A DNA stretch of 64,000 nt from Pseudomonadota bacterium (GCA_029778535.1 JAKOQB010000187.1:124001-188000), one strand, 5' to 3'; positions 35,840 through 45,664 are shown, counted from the stretch's first letter. The notes: generated by a model from the sequence alone, not told the origin. Numbers and translations are program-made.

Positions 35840-36259
35840 CTACCTGCGTCCGAGAATGCGCCGGCACTCCGCCTCGTGCCGCTCGATCTCCGCCAGCGTG
35901 ACCTCGATGTCCTCGCGCTGTTGCTCGAGCGCCGCGCGGTGCTGGGTCAACACCGCGAGGAAGCGCTTGGCCTGCGCGAGCGCATCCTTCGGCGATTCGT
36001 ACATGTCGATCAGTTCGCGCACCTGCGCCAGCGTCAGCCCCAGTCGCTTGCCGCGCAGCGTGAGCTTCAGGCGCGTGCGATCGCGCGGCGAATACACTCG
36101 CTTCAGTCCCGAGGCTCCGGCGCGCGTCGGCTGCAGGATGCCGTGGTCCTCGTAGAAGCGGATCGCGCGCGGCGTGATGTCGAATTCGCGCGCCAGATCG
36201 GTGATCGTGAACGTGCCGGTGTCTCTTGCCGGCTTGGCATCGGGTCGGGTCGCGTTCAT
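35840..36259 (-). CDS. liuR: MerR-family regulator, LiuR-like
   Basis: A 139-residue MerR regulator. The helix-turn-helix is FTITDLAREFDITPRAIRFY with the wing YEDHGILQPTRAG...KRVYSPRDRTRLKL, followed by a coiled-coil dimerisation helix. It lacks the metal-binding cysteines of metal sensors, as LiuR does. LiuR controls branched-chain amino-acid and fatty-acid degradation. ATG 36259 is chosen because longer versions run through the operator at 36298-36313. A matching operator at 31215-31240 makes liuA its likely target. Confidence 0.85.
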   Translation of the reverse strand: MNATRPDAKPARDTGTFTITDLAREFDITPRAIRFYEDHGILQPTRAGASGLKRVYSPRDRTRLKLTLRGKRLGLTLAQVRELIDMYESPKDALAQAKRFLAVLTQHRAALEQQREDIEVTLAEIERHEAECRRILGRR

Positions 36260-36297
36260 CGGCGGCGAGATGGCTTCGCCGCGTAGAATCGGCGCAG

Positions 36298-36313
36298 TTG
36301 ACGCGAACGTCAA
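36298..36313. promoter_or_regulatory. LiuR-type operator between liuR and the MBL gene
   Basis: TTGACGCGAACGTCAA has the LiuR palindrome TTGACG...CGTCAA with two central mismatches. It lies 39 nt from the liuR start and 10 nt from the divergent GTG start, so it may control both. Confidence 0.7.
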
Positions 36314-36323
36314 GTCGGTCCAC

Positions 36324-37403
36324 GTGAATCCCAACGAAGCCGAACTCACCTATCCGTGGGCCGACGTGCCCGCGCCCGGCACGGTCACGACGCTGCGATC
36401 CGGCGTGCACTGGCTGCGCATGCGGCTGCCGTTCGCGCTCGATCACATCAACCTGTGGCTGTTCGACGACGAGATCGAGGGTCGACGCGGCTGGACCATC
36501 GTCGACTGCGGCATCACGTCGGACGAAACGAAAGCGGCGTGGGAGAACATCTTCGACACCGTGTTCGAGGGAAGGCCGCTGCTGCGCGTGATCAGCACGC
36601 ACTTCCATCCCGATCATCTCGGGCTCGCGTGGTGGCTGACGAAAGGTGGAGACCGCGCCCGCTGGACCGCGCCGTTGTGGATCACCGCGACCGAGTATTC
36701 GGTCGGCCGCTTCCTGTCGCAGGGAGCAGACGACACCAGCGGCGAATCGGCGGCCGAGCACTTCCGCCGCAACGGCCTCGCCGATCCCGATGCGCTCGCC
36801 AAGGTGCGCGCGCGCGGCCGCAGCTATTACCCGAAGCTCGTGCCCGCGGTGCCGTCGAGCTATCGCCGGATCTGGGACGAGGAAGTAGTCGCCATCGGCC
36901 CGCGCGGCGCCAAGCGCGTGTTCAAGGTCATCATCGGCTACGGCCACGCGCCCGAGCACGCGTCGCTGTACTGCGCGCAGGACAAGCTGCTGATCTCGGG
37001 CGACATGGTGCTGCCGCGTATTTCGACCAACGTCAGCGTGTTCGACGTCGAGCCCGACGGCGATCCGCTGCCGCGCTACCTGCGCTCGCTCGACCATTAC
37101 CTGATGCTGCCCGCCGACACGCTGGTGCTGCCGTCGCACGGCTTGCCCTTCCTCGGCCTGCACCGGCGCGTCACGCAGCAGCACGTGCACCACCAGGCGC
37201 GGCTCGACGAGGTGCTGGCTGCGTGCGACCGTCCGCGCACCGCGGCCGACATCGTGCCGGTGCTGTTCAGGCGCGAGCTCGACGTGCACCAGCTCACCTT
37301 CGCGCTCGGCGAATCGCTCGCGCATCTGCACGCGCTGTGGCACGAGGGCAAGCTTGCGCGCCGCCAGCGTGCCGACGGCGTCTACGTATTCCAGGCGACA
37401 TGA
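36324..37403 (+). CDS. metallo-beta-lactamase fold hydrolase
   Basis: From GTG 36324 (NPNEAELTYPWADVPAPG) the protein has 359 residues. The metal-binding motif is STHFHPDHLG, followed by GYGHAPEHASLY, LISGDMVLPR and LVLPSHGLPF. It resembles hydrolases with a C-terminal winged domain (RTAADIVPVLFRREL). It is likely a thioester or lactone hydrolase. The start is only 10 nt from the LiuR-type site and has no ribosome site, so the message may be leaderless; an ATG at 36270 is the alternative but would translate the operator. Control by LiuR suggests a role in acyl-CoA catabolism. Confidence 0.87.
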   Translation: MNPNEAELTYPWADVPAPGTVTTLRSGVHWLRMRLPFALDHINLWLFDDEIEGRRGWTIVDCGITSDETKAAWENIFDTVFEGRPLLRVISTHFHPDHLGLAWWLTKGGDRARWTAPLWITATEYSVGRFLSQGADDTSGESAAEHFRRNGLADPDALAKVRARGRSYYPKLVPAVPSSYRRIWDEEVVAIGPRGAKRVFKVIIGYGHAPEHASLYCAQDKLLISGDMVLPRISTNVSVFDVEPDGDPLPRYLRSLDHYLMLPADTLVLPSHGLPFLGLHRRVTQQHVHHQARLDEVLAACDRPRTAADIVPVLFRRELDVHQLTFALGESLAHLHALWHEGKLARRQRADGVYVFQAT

Positions 37404-38575
37404 AGAAGAACACCCTGCTCGTCACCGGCGGCCGCGACCGCGAGACCTTCGATTTCGTCAATCCGCCGCTGACGCGCGGCTCGACCGTGCTGCACGAAAG
37501 CGTCGCCGACATGCGCGAGCGCGTGCGCCGGCGCAACGCGGGCGACGACGGCGAACCGGTCGCCTACGGCATCTATGGCACGCCGACGCACCAGGCGTTC
37601 TACGAAGCGCTGACCGCGCTCGAAGGAGGCCATCGCTCGTGGGCGCTGCCGTCCGGCCTCGCCGCGTGCACGATGGCGATCCTTGCGTACGTGCAACAGG
37701 GCGACCACGTGCTGGTGCCCGACTCGGTCTACTGGCCGACGCGCCGCTTCTGCCGCGACACGCTGCCGCGTTACGGCGTAAGCACGACCTTCTACGACCC
37801 GCGCGCAGGCGCGGAGATCGAGCGGCACTTCACGCCGACGACGCGCGTGCTGTTCCTCGAATCGCCCGGCTCGCTGACGTTCGAGATGCAGGACGTGCCG
37901 CTGCTGGCGTCGATCGCACGCCGCCGCGACGCCTTCAGCGTGATCGACAACACGTGGGCCACGCCGCTGTACTTCCAGCCATTGAAGGTGGGCGTGGACG
38001 TGTCGGTGCACGCGGCCACGAAGTACATCGGCGGCCACTCCGACCTGCTGATGGGCACGTTGACCTGCAACGAGCGCGCGTGGCCGCGCATGCGCGAGAC
38101 GCTGCACCACTACGGCCTGACGACCAGCCCCGACGACTGCTACGTCGCGCTGCGCGGGTTGCGCTCGATGGCCGCGCGGCTCGCGCAGCATCGCGCCACC
38201 GCGGAGAAACTGATCGCGTGGCTGAAGCAGCAGCCCGAGGTCGAGCGCGTGCTGTATCCGGCAGATCCCGACGATCCCGGCCATGCGCTGTGGAAGCGCG
38301 ACATGAGCGGCGCCTCGGGCCTGTTCGGAGTGGCACTGAAGCCCGGTCCGAGCGAGCGCGCATTCCACGCGTTTATCGACGGCATGCGACTCTTCGGCCG
38401 CGGCTACTCGTGGGGAGGCTTCGAGAGCCTGTTGATCCCGATGTCGCCCGAGCGCACCGTCGTGCCGCTGCCGTACAAGGGCTGGCTGTTCCGCATTTCG
38501 GCCGGGCTGGAGGATGCCGACGACCTGATCGACGATCTGGGAGCCGGTTTCGCGCGCTTGCGCGCGCAGGCATAA
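37400..38575 (+). CDS. metC: cystathionine beta-lyase
   Basis: A 391-residue PLP enzyme of the Cys/Met metabolism family. Schiff-base Lys208 is in VSVHAATKYIGGHSD; YGIYGTPTHQAFYEAL, LPSGLAACTMAILAY and VIDNTWATPLYFQPL are the expected blocks. The C-terminal RGYSWGGFESLLIP is typical of cystathionine beta-lyases, which produce homocysteine. The ATG overlaps the MBL stop (ATGA), so the two genes are an operon and may both be under LiuR-type control, an unexpected pairing. Confidence 0.92.
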   Translation: MKKNTLLVTGGRDRETFDFVNPPLTRGSTVLHESVADMRERVRRRNAGDDGEPVAYGIYGTPTHQAFYEALTALEGGHRSWALPSGLAACTMAILAYVQQGDHVLVPDSVYWPTRRFCRDTLPRYGVSTTFYDPRAGAEIERHFTPTTRVLFLESPGSLTFEMQDVPLLASIARRRDAFSVIDNTWATPLYFQPLKVGVDVSVHAATKYIGGHSDLLMGTLTCNERAWPRMRETLHHYGLTTSPDDCYVALRGLRSMAARLAQHRATAEKLIAWLKQQPEVERVLYPADPDDPGHALWKRDMSGASGLFGVALKPGPSERAFHAFIDGMRLFGRGYSWGGFESLLIPMSPERTVVPLPYKGWLFRISAGLEDADDLIDDLGAGFARLRAQA

Positions 38576-38601
38576 CTTCGCTTCCGCTGAACTCGCCCGG
38601 C

Positions 38602-38618
38602 GCACGCCGTTGGCGTGC
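38602..38618 (+). terminator. possible terminator hairpin after metC
   Basis: The arms GCACGCC and GGCGTGC with a 3-nt loop lie 26 nt after the stop. Only a weak T-run follows. Confidence 0.45.
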
Positions 38619-38689
38619 GTTCTGCGGCCGCGTAGGCGAGCGCCCACCGGCGACGAACGGATGAGCCTGGTTGTGGGCCCCACCCATAG

Positions 38690-38706
38690 GATTTGGGACC
38701 CAAATC
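38690..38706. promoter_or_regulatory. palindrome upstream of the DUF5666/cytochrome gene
   Basis: Perfect arms GATTTGGG and CCCAAATC around one A, centred 70 nt before the start codon of the next gene. The surrounding 38619-38767 is relatively AT-rich. Either an operator or an mRNA hairpin. Confidence 0.45.
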
Positions 38707-38767
38707 AAACCAGAACCTAAGTAATCTGGGCCCGCTTTCCCAATTTTTTGGAAGAGAGGTGCCCCCG

Positions 38768-40834
38768 ATGGTCCCGCAACTACGCAAGCGCATCACCCTT
38801 CCCGCGCTTACCCTGATCGCTGCCGCCGTGCTTTCCGCCTGCGGTGGGGGCGGCGCAGGCACATCGGCGCCGAACGCGGTGCCGACCGGCGCCTCCGCGC
38901 AAACCGCACTCGTCGAAGGGCCGGTCAGCGGATTCGGCTCGACGATCGTCAACGGCGTGCGCTTCGACGACAGCAGGGCGTCGATCAGCGACGACGACGG
39001 CAACCCGCGTTCGCTCGCGGACCTGCGCCTTGGAGCGATGGTCCGGATCCAGGGGTCGGCCGATGACAGCGCGGGCAGGGGATCGGCTAACTCCGTGACC
39101 TTGATGCCGTCGCTGCGCGGGAAGGTCGAGTCGGTTTCGACCGGCGCGAACACTTTGGTGGTGCTGGGACAGACCGTGCACGTCGATGCGACCACCGTGT
39201 TCGACGGCACCACGGGCCTGGCGGCGATCGCGGCCGGCGACGCGGTCGAGGTCCACGGTTTGCTGGCGTCGGACGGCAGCTTCAACGCCACGCTGATCAA
39301 GAAATTCAGCACGCAGCCCGCGACGTTCGTGCTGCGTGCGGTGATTCGCGGCGTCGACGCGGGCCAGCGGACGCTCAGCGTCGGCGCGCTGGTCGTCGAC
39401 TATTCGAAGGCGACGATCACGCCGAACGGCGCGCAACCGCAGGCGGGCCAGCTGATCGCGGTGCGCGCGAGCGCGCCGCCGGCAGGGGGCGTGCTGGTGG
39501 CCGACCGGATCAGGATCCGCAGCGTGCGTGATGACTTCTCCATCACGAGCGGCTTTGTCGAGTTCAAGGGAATCATCGACGCCGCGCCCGATGCGAACGG
39601 CAAGACCACGATCTCCGGCATTCCGGTCGACGTGACCGGCGCGCGGATCGAAGGCGGCGGCAGCCTCGTCGCCGGCCAGCGCGTCGAGGTCAAGGGCGTG
39701 GAGTCCAACGGCGTGATCCAGGCCGCGCGCATCCGGTTGGAAGGCGTTCGTGCCGCGCAGATCGGCGGCCGCAACGAACTGTATGGCGTGATCGCGAACT
39801 TCGCGTCGGCGTCCAGCTTCAAGGTCAACGGCGTCACGGTCGACGCGAGCCAGGCCGTGTTCGAGCACGGCACCGCGTCCAATCTCGCCGACGGCGTCTA
39901 TGTCGAGATCAAGGGGAACACGCAGACGGGTGCGAACGGCACGGTGCTGGTCGCGACCCGGGTCGAATTCAAGGCCGCACCCGGAACGAACGACAACGAT
40001 AACCAGGGCGCCGGCGCGCGCGAGTTGTACGGAGCGGTCGAGAACTTCACCGCGCCCGCCTCATTCACTGTCAACGGCACGAAGGTCGACGGCTCGAACG
40101 CGAAGTTCGAAGACGGCCTGGCGAGTGATCTGCGCAACGGCGTGTACGTGGAGGTCAAGGGCAGCATCAACGGCGACGTGCTGGTCGCCACCGAGATCGA
40201 GTTCAAGGCAAGCCGCGGCAGCCCGGCACCGGGGCCTGCGCCCGCGCCGGGTCCAGCGCCCAGCGTCGCCAGCGGGAAGGCGTTGTACAACGCGATTCCG
40301 GGGTCGGCGGCCTCGTGCGCGACCTGCCATGGAGTCGATCCGACCGCGAACGTCTCCAAGGTTCTGAACGGCGCCAACGATCCGGGCGAAATCGCCGACG
40401 CGATCGCCAAGAACAAGGGCGGCATGGGCGCGCTCAAGGGGTTGCTCACCGCCGCCCAGTTAGGCGACATCGCGGCATATCTCGCATCGCCCAACAGTGC
40501 GCCTCCGGCACCGACGCCGCCGCCGGCACCGACGCCGACACCTCCGCCGGCGCCGACACCTCCGCCGGCGCCGCCGCCTCCGCCGCCGGGACCGAGTGCG
40601 CAGAACGGCAAGCTGCTCTACAACGCAATCCCGGGTTCAGCGGTTTCGTGCGCGACCTGTCATACATCGACACCGGCCAACAACGTTGCCAAAGTGCTCA
40701 ATGGCGCGAACGACCCCAACCGGATCGCCAGTGCCATCGCCGGCAATGCCGGCGGCATGGGCGTGCTCAACGGCAAGCTGACTGCGGCACAACTGCAGGA
40801 CATCGCGGCTTATCTGGCGACGCCCAATATCTGA
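38768..40834 (+). CDS. lipoprotein with DUF5666-like repeats and two cytochrome c domains
   Basis: A 688-residue exported protein. A lipobox signal (AAAVLSACGGGG) anchors it to a membrane. About six similar beta-rich repeats of DUF5666 type follow (starting near VEGPVSGFGSTIV, LRGKVESVS, LRAVIRGVD, FKGIIDAAP, LYGVIANF and LYGAVENF), the last two nearly duplicated. Then come two small cytochrome c domains with SCATCHG and SCATCHT haem sites, joined by a Pro/Thr/Ala linker; both start GKxLYNAIPGSA, so they are internal duplicates. It probably carries electrons at the cell surface or periplasm. The combination is unusual; no partner gene is adjacent. Confidence 0.85.
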   Translation: MVPQLRKRITLPALTLIAAAVLSACGGGGAGTSAPNAVPTGASAQTALVEGPVSGFGSTIVNGVRFDDSRASISDDDGNPRSLADLRLGAMVRIQGSADDSAGRGSANSVTLMPSLRGKVESVSTGANTLVVLGQTVHVDATTVFDGTTGLAAIAAGDAVEVHGLLASDGSFNATLIKKFSTQPATFVLRAVIRGVDAGQRTLSVGALVVDYSKATITPNGAQPQAGQLIAVRASAPPAGGVLVADRIRIRSVRDDFSITSGFVEFKGIIDAAPDANGKTTISGIPVDVTGARIEGGGSLVAGQRVEVKGVESNGVIQAARIRLEGVRAAQIGGRNELYGVIANFASASSFKVNGVTVDASQAVFEHGTASNLADGVYVEIKGNTQTGANGTVLVATRVEFKAAPGTNDNDNQGAGARELYGAVENFTAPASFTVNGTKVDGSNAKFEDGLASDLRNGVYVEVKGSINGDVLVATEIEFKASRGSPAPGPAPAPGPAPSVASGKALYNAIPGSAASCATCHGVDPTANVSKVLNGANDPGEIADAIAKNKGGMGALKGLLTAAQLGDIAAYLASPNSAPPAPTPPPAPTPTPPPAPTPPPAPPPPPPGPSAQNGKLLYNAIPGSAVSCATCHTSTPANNVAKVLNGANDPNRIASAIAGNAGGMGVLNGKLTAAQLQDIAAYLATPNI

Positions 40835-40887
40835 CGCCAATGCCGTCGCGGGCGGATGTGTCGGCCGCTCGCGACGCCGCGGCGCCT

Positions 40888-41691
40888 TCATCCGCGCGCT
40901 GCGCGCCGCATGCGCAGATAGCCGATCCCGCGGATCGCGCGCGAGCCGTACCAGCTCGTCGTTTCGCCGTCGATCAGCTCGATGGGTCGGTGCGGAAAGC
41001 GCGCGCGTAACTCGGACACATGGCGCTCGCGGAACATGAACGGCTCCGACGACAGCAAGACCCGGTCGACCGACGCGACCATGCCGTCGAAATCGTCGAC
41101 CACCGGATAGCGCGCCGCGCCGCGCTCGCCGCCGGGACCGTGCGCTACGTCCAAGCCCACCAGCGCCAGCGTGCGCGCGATGTAGGTGTCGGCCGCAATC
41201 GTCATCCACGGGTCCTTCCAGATCAGGTACAGCACGCGCTCGCGCGGCCAGTCGATCGCGTGGCAGGCGTCGAGCTCGCGTTGCAATTCGGCGCATAGCG
41301 CTTCGGCCTCGTGCGCACGCCCGAACACGCCGCCGAACAACCGGTACAGCGCGAGATTGTCGGCCGGCGCCTGCGGATGCGTGACGATCACGTGCGGCAC
41401 GAACGCGCGCAGCGCCTCGACCGTCGGCAGCTCGTTCTCGTCGACATTGACGATCACATGCGTCGGCGCCAGCGCGCGCACGCGATCGAGCTTCACGTCC
41501 TTGGTGCCGCCGACCTTCGGAATGTCGCGCACCAGTTCGCGCGGATGGATGCAGAAGCCGGTGCGGCCGACCAATTGGTCGCGCAGGCCGAGGTCGAGCA
41601 GCAGTTCGGTCAGCGAAGGCACCAGCGACACGATGCGAAAGCCCGGTGCGGCCGGCGCGTGCACCTGCCCGAGCGCATCGGCCAACGTCAT
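40888..41691 (-). CDS. cobalamin-binding / helical-backbone metal receptor protein
   Basis: A 267-residue protein related to BtuF-type substrate-binding proteins: RIVSLVPSLTELLLDLGLRDQLVG, GGTKDVKLDRVRALAPTHVI and LYLIWKDPWMTIAADTYIA. It lacks a signal peptide, so either it is cytoplasmic or its export is unusual; such leaderless versions are known in proteobacteria. The ATG overlaps the upstream SDR stop by four bases. The ligand may be cobalamin or another metal chelate. Confidence 0.82.
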   Translation of the reverse strand: MTLADALGQVHAPAAPGFRIVSLVPSLTELLLDLGLRDQLVGRTGFCIHPRELVRDIPKVGGTKDVKLDRVRALAPTHVIVNVDENELPTVEALRAFVPHVIVTHPQAPADNLALYRLFGGVFGRAHEAEALCAELQRELDACHAIDWPRERVLYLIWKDPWMTIAADTYIARTLALVGLDVAHGPGGERGAARYPVVDDFDGMVASVDRVLLSSEPFMFRERHVSELRARFPHRPIELIDGETTSWYGSRAIRGIGYLRMRRAARG

Positions 41692-42455
41692 AGCCGCGGT
41701 TCGGTCTTGCGCGGCTTGTACGGCCGGTTCGCCATCAGCCGGTCGAAGGCCCAGTTGGGCAGCGCGCGCAGCAGCTTGGCGACGATGCCCATCTGCCACG
41801 GGATCACGCGGTAGCTCGCGCCCGCGAGAATCGCGTCGACGGCCCGGCGCGCAAATGCGTCGGGCTCCATCAGGAACGGCATCCGGTAGGGGTTCTTCGC
41901 GGTCAGCGGCGTGCGGATGAAGCCGGGCGCCAGCGTCACCACGCGCACGCCGAAGCGCGCGAGTTCCACGCGCAGGCTTTCGCAATAGCTGATCGCCGCC
42001 GCCTTCGATGCGCAGTAGGCCTCGGAGCCCGGCAGGCCGCGGACGCCGGCCACGCTGGCGATGCCGACCAGCGTGCCGCGCCGGCGTTCGCGCATCGTGC
42101 GGATGAACGGGTGGAACGTGTGCGCCATCGCCAGCACGTTGGTGTCGAACACCTGTTTGAACGCTTCGAGGTCCTCGTAGTGCTCGGTCAGCACGCCGAC
42201 CGAGATGCCGGCATTGGCGACCACGGTGTCCGCGCCGCCGCTGTCGCGCTCGAATGCGCGCGCCGCGGCGATCAGCGCGTCCTTGTCGGTCACGTCGGCC
42301 GCGTACGCGAAGTGCCGGCCGGGCAGTTTCGCGATCAGCGCATCGAGCGCGTCCTTGCGCCGCGCGATGAGCCCGACGCTCGCGCCGCGGCGCGCGAACT
42401 CGGCTGCGAGCGCGGCGCCGATGCCGCTGGAGGCGCCGGTGATGAAGACGTTCAT
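41688..42455 (-). CDS. short-chain dehydrogenase/reductase
   Basis: A 255-residue classical SDR with TGASSGIGAALAAEF (6-20), VVANAGISVG, Ser in VGIASVAGVRG, and YCASKAAAISY (Tyr-Lys pair). GLIARRKD after strand 2 suggests NADPH. The extended basic C-terminus (RPYKPRKTEPRL) is common in the fatty-acyl-type SDR subgroup. It is coupled by overlap to the cobalamin-binding-type protein; the functional link is unclear. Confidence 0.9.
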   Translation of the reverse strand: MNVFITGASSGIGAALAAEFARRGASVGLIARRKDALDALIAKLPGRHFAYAADVTDKDALIAAARAFERDSGGADTVVANAGISVGVLTEHYEDLEAFKQVFDTNVLAMAHTFHPFIRTMRERRRGTLVGIASVAGVRGLPGSEAYCASKAAAISYCESLRVELARFGVRVVTLAPGFIRTPLTAKNPYRMPFLMEPDAFARRAVDAILAGASYRVIPWQMGIVAKLLRALPNWAFDRLMANRPYKPRKTEPRL

Positions 42456-42556
42456 TGGAGGATTCAGGAGTCAGGAATCAGAATTCAGTCGCGAGCTGGA
42501 ACCTCGCGCTGGGCACGTTGTGCCGAATCCTCAATCCTGAATCCTGAATCCTCATT
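42456..42556. repeat. inverted arms of heptad repeats between SDR and dsbA
   Basis: The left arm carries GGATTCAGGAGTCAGGAATCA (42459-42480), the right arm GAATCCTCAATCCTGAATCC and on to 42554; the two are near-complementary heptad runs (consensus CAGGATT) separated by about 45 nt. The 102-nt gap holds no gene. Confidence 0.65.
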
Positions 42557-42557
42557 G

Positions 42558-43217
42558 CTATTTCTTCGCCACCCCGCCCTTTTCAGCGCGAATGCGGTCG
42601 ATCAGGTAATCGACCACGCGCAGGCATTCGGCGCGGCCGTTGGCCTGCGCGGGCGAGGTGGTGTAGCGGCCGTCGACGCCGATGGTCGGGGTGCCGTCGA
42701 CCTTGTAGGCGCGCCAGACCTGCGCGGCGCGCGATGCGCGCGCGGCGACCGAGAACGAATTGAAGGTGTCGAGCCACTTCTTGCGATCGATGCCGTTGGC
42801 GGCCATGAAGTCGGCGATGTCGTCGGTCTTCAGCAGCGGCTTGCGGTTGCCGACGATCTCGGTGAACACGCGCGCGTGCAGCGCGTCGAGTTTGCCCAGC
42901 GCCTCGAGCGTGTAGTAGATCTTGCTGTGCGGCGTCTGCGCGTCGGAGAACGCGACCGGATTGCGGCGATACGCGACATCGGCCGGCAGGCGCTTGCGCC
43001 AGGCTTCCAGTTCCGGTTCGAACGCGGCGCAGTGCGGGCAGCCGTACCAGAAGAACTCGAGCACTTCGATCTTGCCCGGCGACTCGGTCGGCTGCGGCGG
43101 GCGCAGCTCGTTGTAATCGATGCCCGCGTCGGGTCTCTTGCCGACCTGCGCGAAGGCGATCGTGGGTAGTGCCGCGGCGGCGGCCAGGAATTCGCGCCGC
43201 CCAAAGATCAGACTCAT
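42558..43217 (-). CDS. dsbA: thiol:disulfide interchange protein DsbA
   Basis: A 219-residue periplasmic disulfide oxidant. The N-terminus RREFLAAAAALPTIAFA is a twin-arginine-like export signal; the active site Cys60-Pro-His-Cys63 lies in FWYGCPHCAAFEP, and the cis-Pro loop is DGTPTIGVDG. DsbA gives disulfides to exported proteins such as cytochromes and pili. The gene is single, upstream of the heptad hairpin, behind the argS/SPOR genes. Confidence 0.95.
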   Translation of the reverse strand: MSLIFGRREFLAAAAALPTIAFAQVGKRPDAGIDYNELRPPQPTESPGKIEVLEFFWYGCPHCAAFEPELEAWRKRLPADVAYRRNPVAFSDAQTPHSKIYYTLEALGKLDALHARVFTEIVGNRKPLLKTDDIADFMAANGIDRKKWLDTFNSFSVAARASRAAQVWRAYKVDGTPTIGVDGRYTTSPAQANGRAECLRVVDYLIDRIRAEKGGVAKK

Positions 43218-43292
43218 GTCGGTTCTCCAGCGGAAGGGTCGTCGGGGTGCCGGGTTGGATAACGCGGCCGGTGGGAAGTTCGCTGACGGGCG

Positions 43293-43883
43293 CTACTTGA
43301 GCCGCACCACCTGCGCGTCGATGCTGTTCTCGGCCAGCAGCTTGCGGGTGCGGTTGATCTCGTCGAGCTGTCCGTACGGTCCGAGGCGCACGCGGTACAG
43401 GGTCTGGCCGCCCTGGTCGATCGGGAAGATGCGCGCGTCGAGGCCGAGCAGCGCGAGCCGCGCGCGCATCGCGTCGGCCTCGTCGGGCGACTTGAACGCG
43501 CCCGCTTGCAGCAGGAAGCGCGTGCCCTCTTCGGCCGTGGCCGCCTTGTCGGCGGGCCTGTCGGGCGCGGCCGGCGCAACCGACGCCACCGCGGGCGGCG
43601 CGGCCGTGGCCTTCGCCTGCGCCGGCGCTTCGCTCTTGCTCTGCCCGTACAGCGGCTTGTTGGGGTCGGGCAGCGGCGCGCCTGGCGCAGGAGCGACGTG
43701 CGCGATCGGCCGCTGCACCTTGGTCACGAACGGCAGCGGCGCGTTGGTGATGTAGACGGCCACCGCGACCGCGACCGCGAGTCCGACGATCAGGCCGACG
43801 ACGAAGCCGATCACCGTGCCGCCGCGCTGAGCCCGGCGCAATACTGGATTCGAGTTCACTGCTGGTCCCATCGCTGCATTCAC
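43293..43883 (-). CDS. SPOR-domain cell-envelope protein
   Basis: A 196-residue protein with one N-terminal membrane segment ([20 protein letters not shown]), a Pro/Ala-rich periplasmic linker, and a C-terminal SPOR domain ([19 protein letters not shown] ... [18 protein letters not shown]). SPOR domains bind denuded peptidoglycan glycans at the septum. The GTG at 43883 overlaps the argS stop (GTGA); an ATG at 43871 is the alternative. The argS-SPOR-dsbA order is common in betaproteobacteria. Confidence 0.93.
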   Translation of the reverse strand: MNAAMGPAVNSNPVLRRAQRGGTVIGFVVGLIVGLAVAVAVAVYITNAPLPFVTKVQRPIAHVAPAPGAPLPDPNKPLYGQSKSEAPAQAKATAAPPAVASVAPAAPDRPADKAATAEEGTRFLLQAGAFKSPDEADAMRARLALLGLDARIFPIDQGGQTLYRVRLGPYGQLDEINRTRKLLAENSIDAQVVRLK

Positions 43884-45616
43884 ATCCGCTCCGGCGCCGA
43901 CACGCCGATCACCGCGAGCGCATTGCGCAGCACCTGGCGCGTCGCGAGCAGCAGCGCCAGCCGCGCGTCGCGCCGGGCGGGATCGTCGACCAGCACGCGC
44001 TCGGCATTGTAGAAGGCGTGGAACTCCGCCGCGAGGTCCTTCAGGTAGAACGCGATCTGGTGCGGTGCCAGTTCGCGCGCCGCGTCGGCCAGCGTGTCGG
44101 GGTAGTCGGACAGGCGCGCCAGCAGCGCCTGCTCGCGCGCGCCTGTCAGCGGCGCCAGGGTGACGTGCAGCGCGCGGTCCTCGTCGATCGCCACGCCCGC
44201 GCTCGCGGCCTGCGCCAGCACGCTGCAGATGCGCGCGTGCGCGTACTGCACGTAGTAGACGGGGTTCTCCTCGCTCTGCGCCAGCGCCAGATCGACGTCG
44301 AACACGAACTCGGAGTCGGCCTTGCGCGACACGAGGAAGAAGCGCGTCGCGTCGCGGCCGACCCAGTCGATCAGGTCGCGCAGCGTCACGTACTCGCCGG
44401 CGCGCTTGGACATCTTCACTTCCTCGCCGCCGCGCATCACGCGCACCATCTTGTGCAGCAGGTAGTCGGGATAGCCGGGCGGAACGCGCAAGCCGAGCGC
44501 CTGGGCGGCCGCGCGCAGGCCGGCGCGCACGCGCGGCACCGTGCCGTAGTGGTCCGTGCCCTGCACGTTGATCACCTTGACGAAGCCGCGTTCCAGCTTG
44601 GTGATGTGATACGCGACGTCGGGCACGAAGTACGTGTAGCCGCCGTCGGACTTGCGCATCACGCGGTCCTTGTCGTCGGCCGTCGGTCCGCCGAAACCGG
44701 CGATGTCGCGGATCTCGGTCGTGCGCAGCCACAGCGCGCCTTCGGCCTCGTAGGTCATGCCGGAGGCGATCATCGCCTTGACCGCCTTGTCGACCTTGCT
44801 CTCCGAATACAGCGACGATTCGAGGTAGAAGTGATCGAAGGCCACGCCGAACGCCGCCAGGTCCATGTCCTGCTCGTGGCGCAGGTACGCGACCGCGAAA
44901 TGGCGGATGTTGTCCAGGTCTTTGACGTTGCCGCTCGCCTGCACCGGGGCGCCATCCCGGGCGGTCTCCGTCCTGCGCTCGAGGAACTCGCGCGCGATGT
45001 CGATGATGTATTCGCCGCGGTAGCCGATCGATTCCGGATCGATCGTTTCGCCGCGCAGCTCGCGCGCGCGCGCCTGTACCGATTTCGCGAGCGTGTCGAT
45101 CTGCACGCCGGCGTCGTTGTAGTAGAACTCGCGCGTGACGTCCCAGCCCTGCGCGGCGAGCAGGTTGGCGAGCGCATCGCCGAGCGCGGCCTGGCGCGCG
45201 TGGCCCAGGTGCAGCGGACCGGTCGGATTGGCCGACACGAACTCGACCATCACCTTCTGCCCATGCGCCTGGGCCGAAGTACCGAAGCCCTCGCGCTCGC
45301 GCAGCGCCGTGTACACGACATCCTGCTTGGCGCTCGCGGCAACGCGCAGGTTGATGAAGCCCGGGCCGGCGACCTCGACCGCGTCGAGCAGGCCGTTGGC
45401 CTGCGGATTCAGCTTCAGCGCGTCGACGATCGCCTGCGCGACCTCGCGCGGATTTCTCTTCAACTGCTTGGCCAGTTGCAGCGCGACCGAGCACGCCAGA
45501 TCGCCGTGCGCCGCGATCTTGGGGCGCGTCAGTTCGATCGGGATCTCGGGAGCGGAAAAGGCGGCGAGCGCGTCGCGTATCAGTCCGACGATCGCCTGCC
45601 GTTGCTGCGGAAGCAT
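43880..45616 (-). CDS. argS: arginyl-tRNA synthetase
   Basis: A 578-residue class I synthetase charging tRNA-Arg. The HIGH motif appears as [12 protein letters not shown], the KMSK motif as [16 protein letters not shown], and the C-terminal DALR anticodon-binding domain ends [23 protein letters not shown]. Full length and intact; housekeeping. Confidence 0.98.
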   Translation of the reverse strand: MLPQQRQAIVGLIRDALAAFSAPEIPIELTRPKIAAHGDLACSVALQLAKQLKRNPREVAQAIVDALKLNPQANGLLDAVEVAGPGFINLRVAASAKQDVVYTALREREGFGTSAQAHGQKVMVEFVSANPTGPLHLGHARQAALGDALANLLAAQGWDVTREFYYNDAGVQIDTLAKSVQARARELRGETIDPESIGYRGEYIIDIAREFLERRTETARDGAPVQASGNVKDLDNIRHFAVAYLRHEQDMDLAAFGVAFDHFYLESSLYSESKVDKAVKAMIASGMTYEAEGALWLRTTEIRDIAGFGGPTADDKDRVMRKSDGGYTYFVPDVAYHITKLERGFVKVINVQGTDHYGTVPRVRAGLRAAAQALGLRVPPGYPDYLLHKMVRVMRGGEEVKMSKRAGEYVTLRDLIDWVGRDATRFFLVSRKADSEFVFDVDLALAQSEENPVYYVQYAHARICSVLAQAASAGVAIDEDRALHVTLAPLTGAREQALLARLSDYPDTLADAARELAPHQIAFYLKDLAAEFHAFYNAERVLVDDPARRDARLALLLATRQVLRNALAVIGVSAPERM

Positions 45617-45664
45617 GTCCGGGCTGACGCAATGAGGGCAGGCGCGGATTCTACCCGCGCGTGT

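Noticed and set aside
36174..36323. Upstream extension of the metallo-hydrolase
   Set aside because: It overlaps liuR and the LiuR-type operator; family homology begins at the GTG at 36324.
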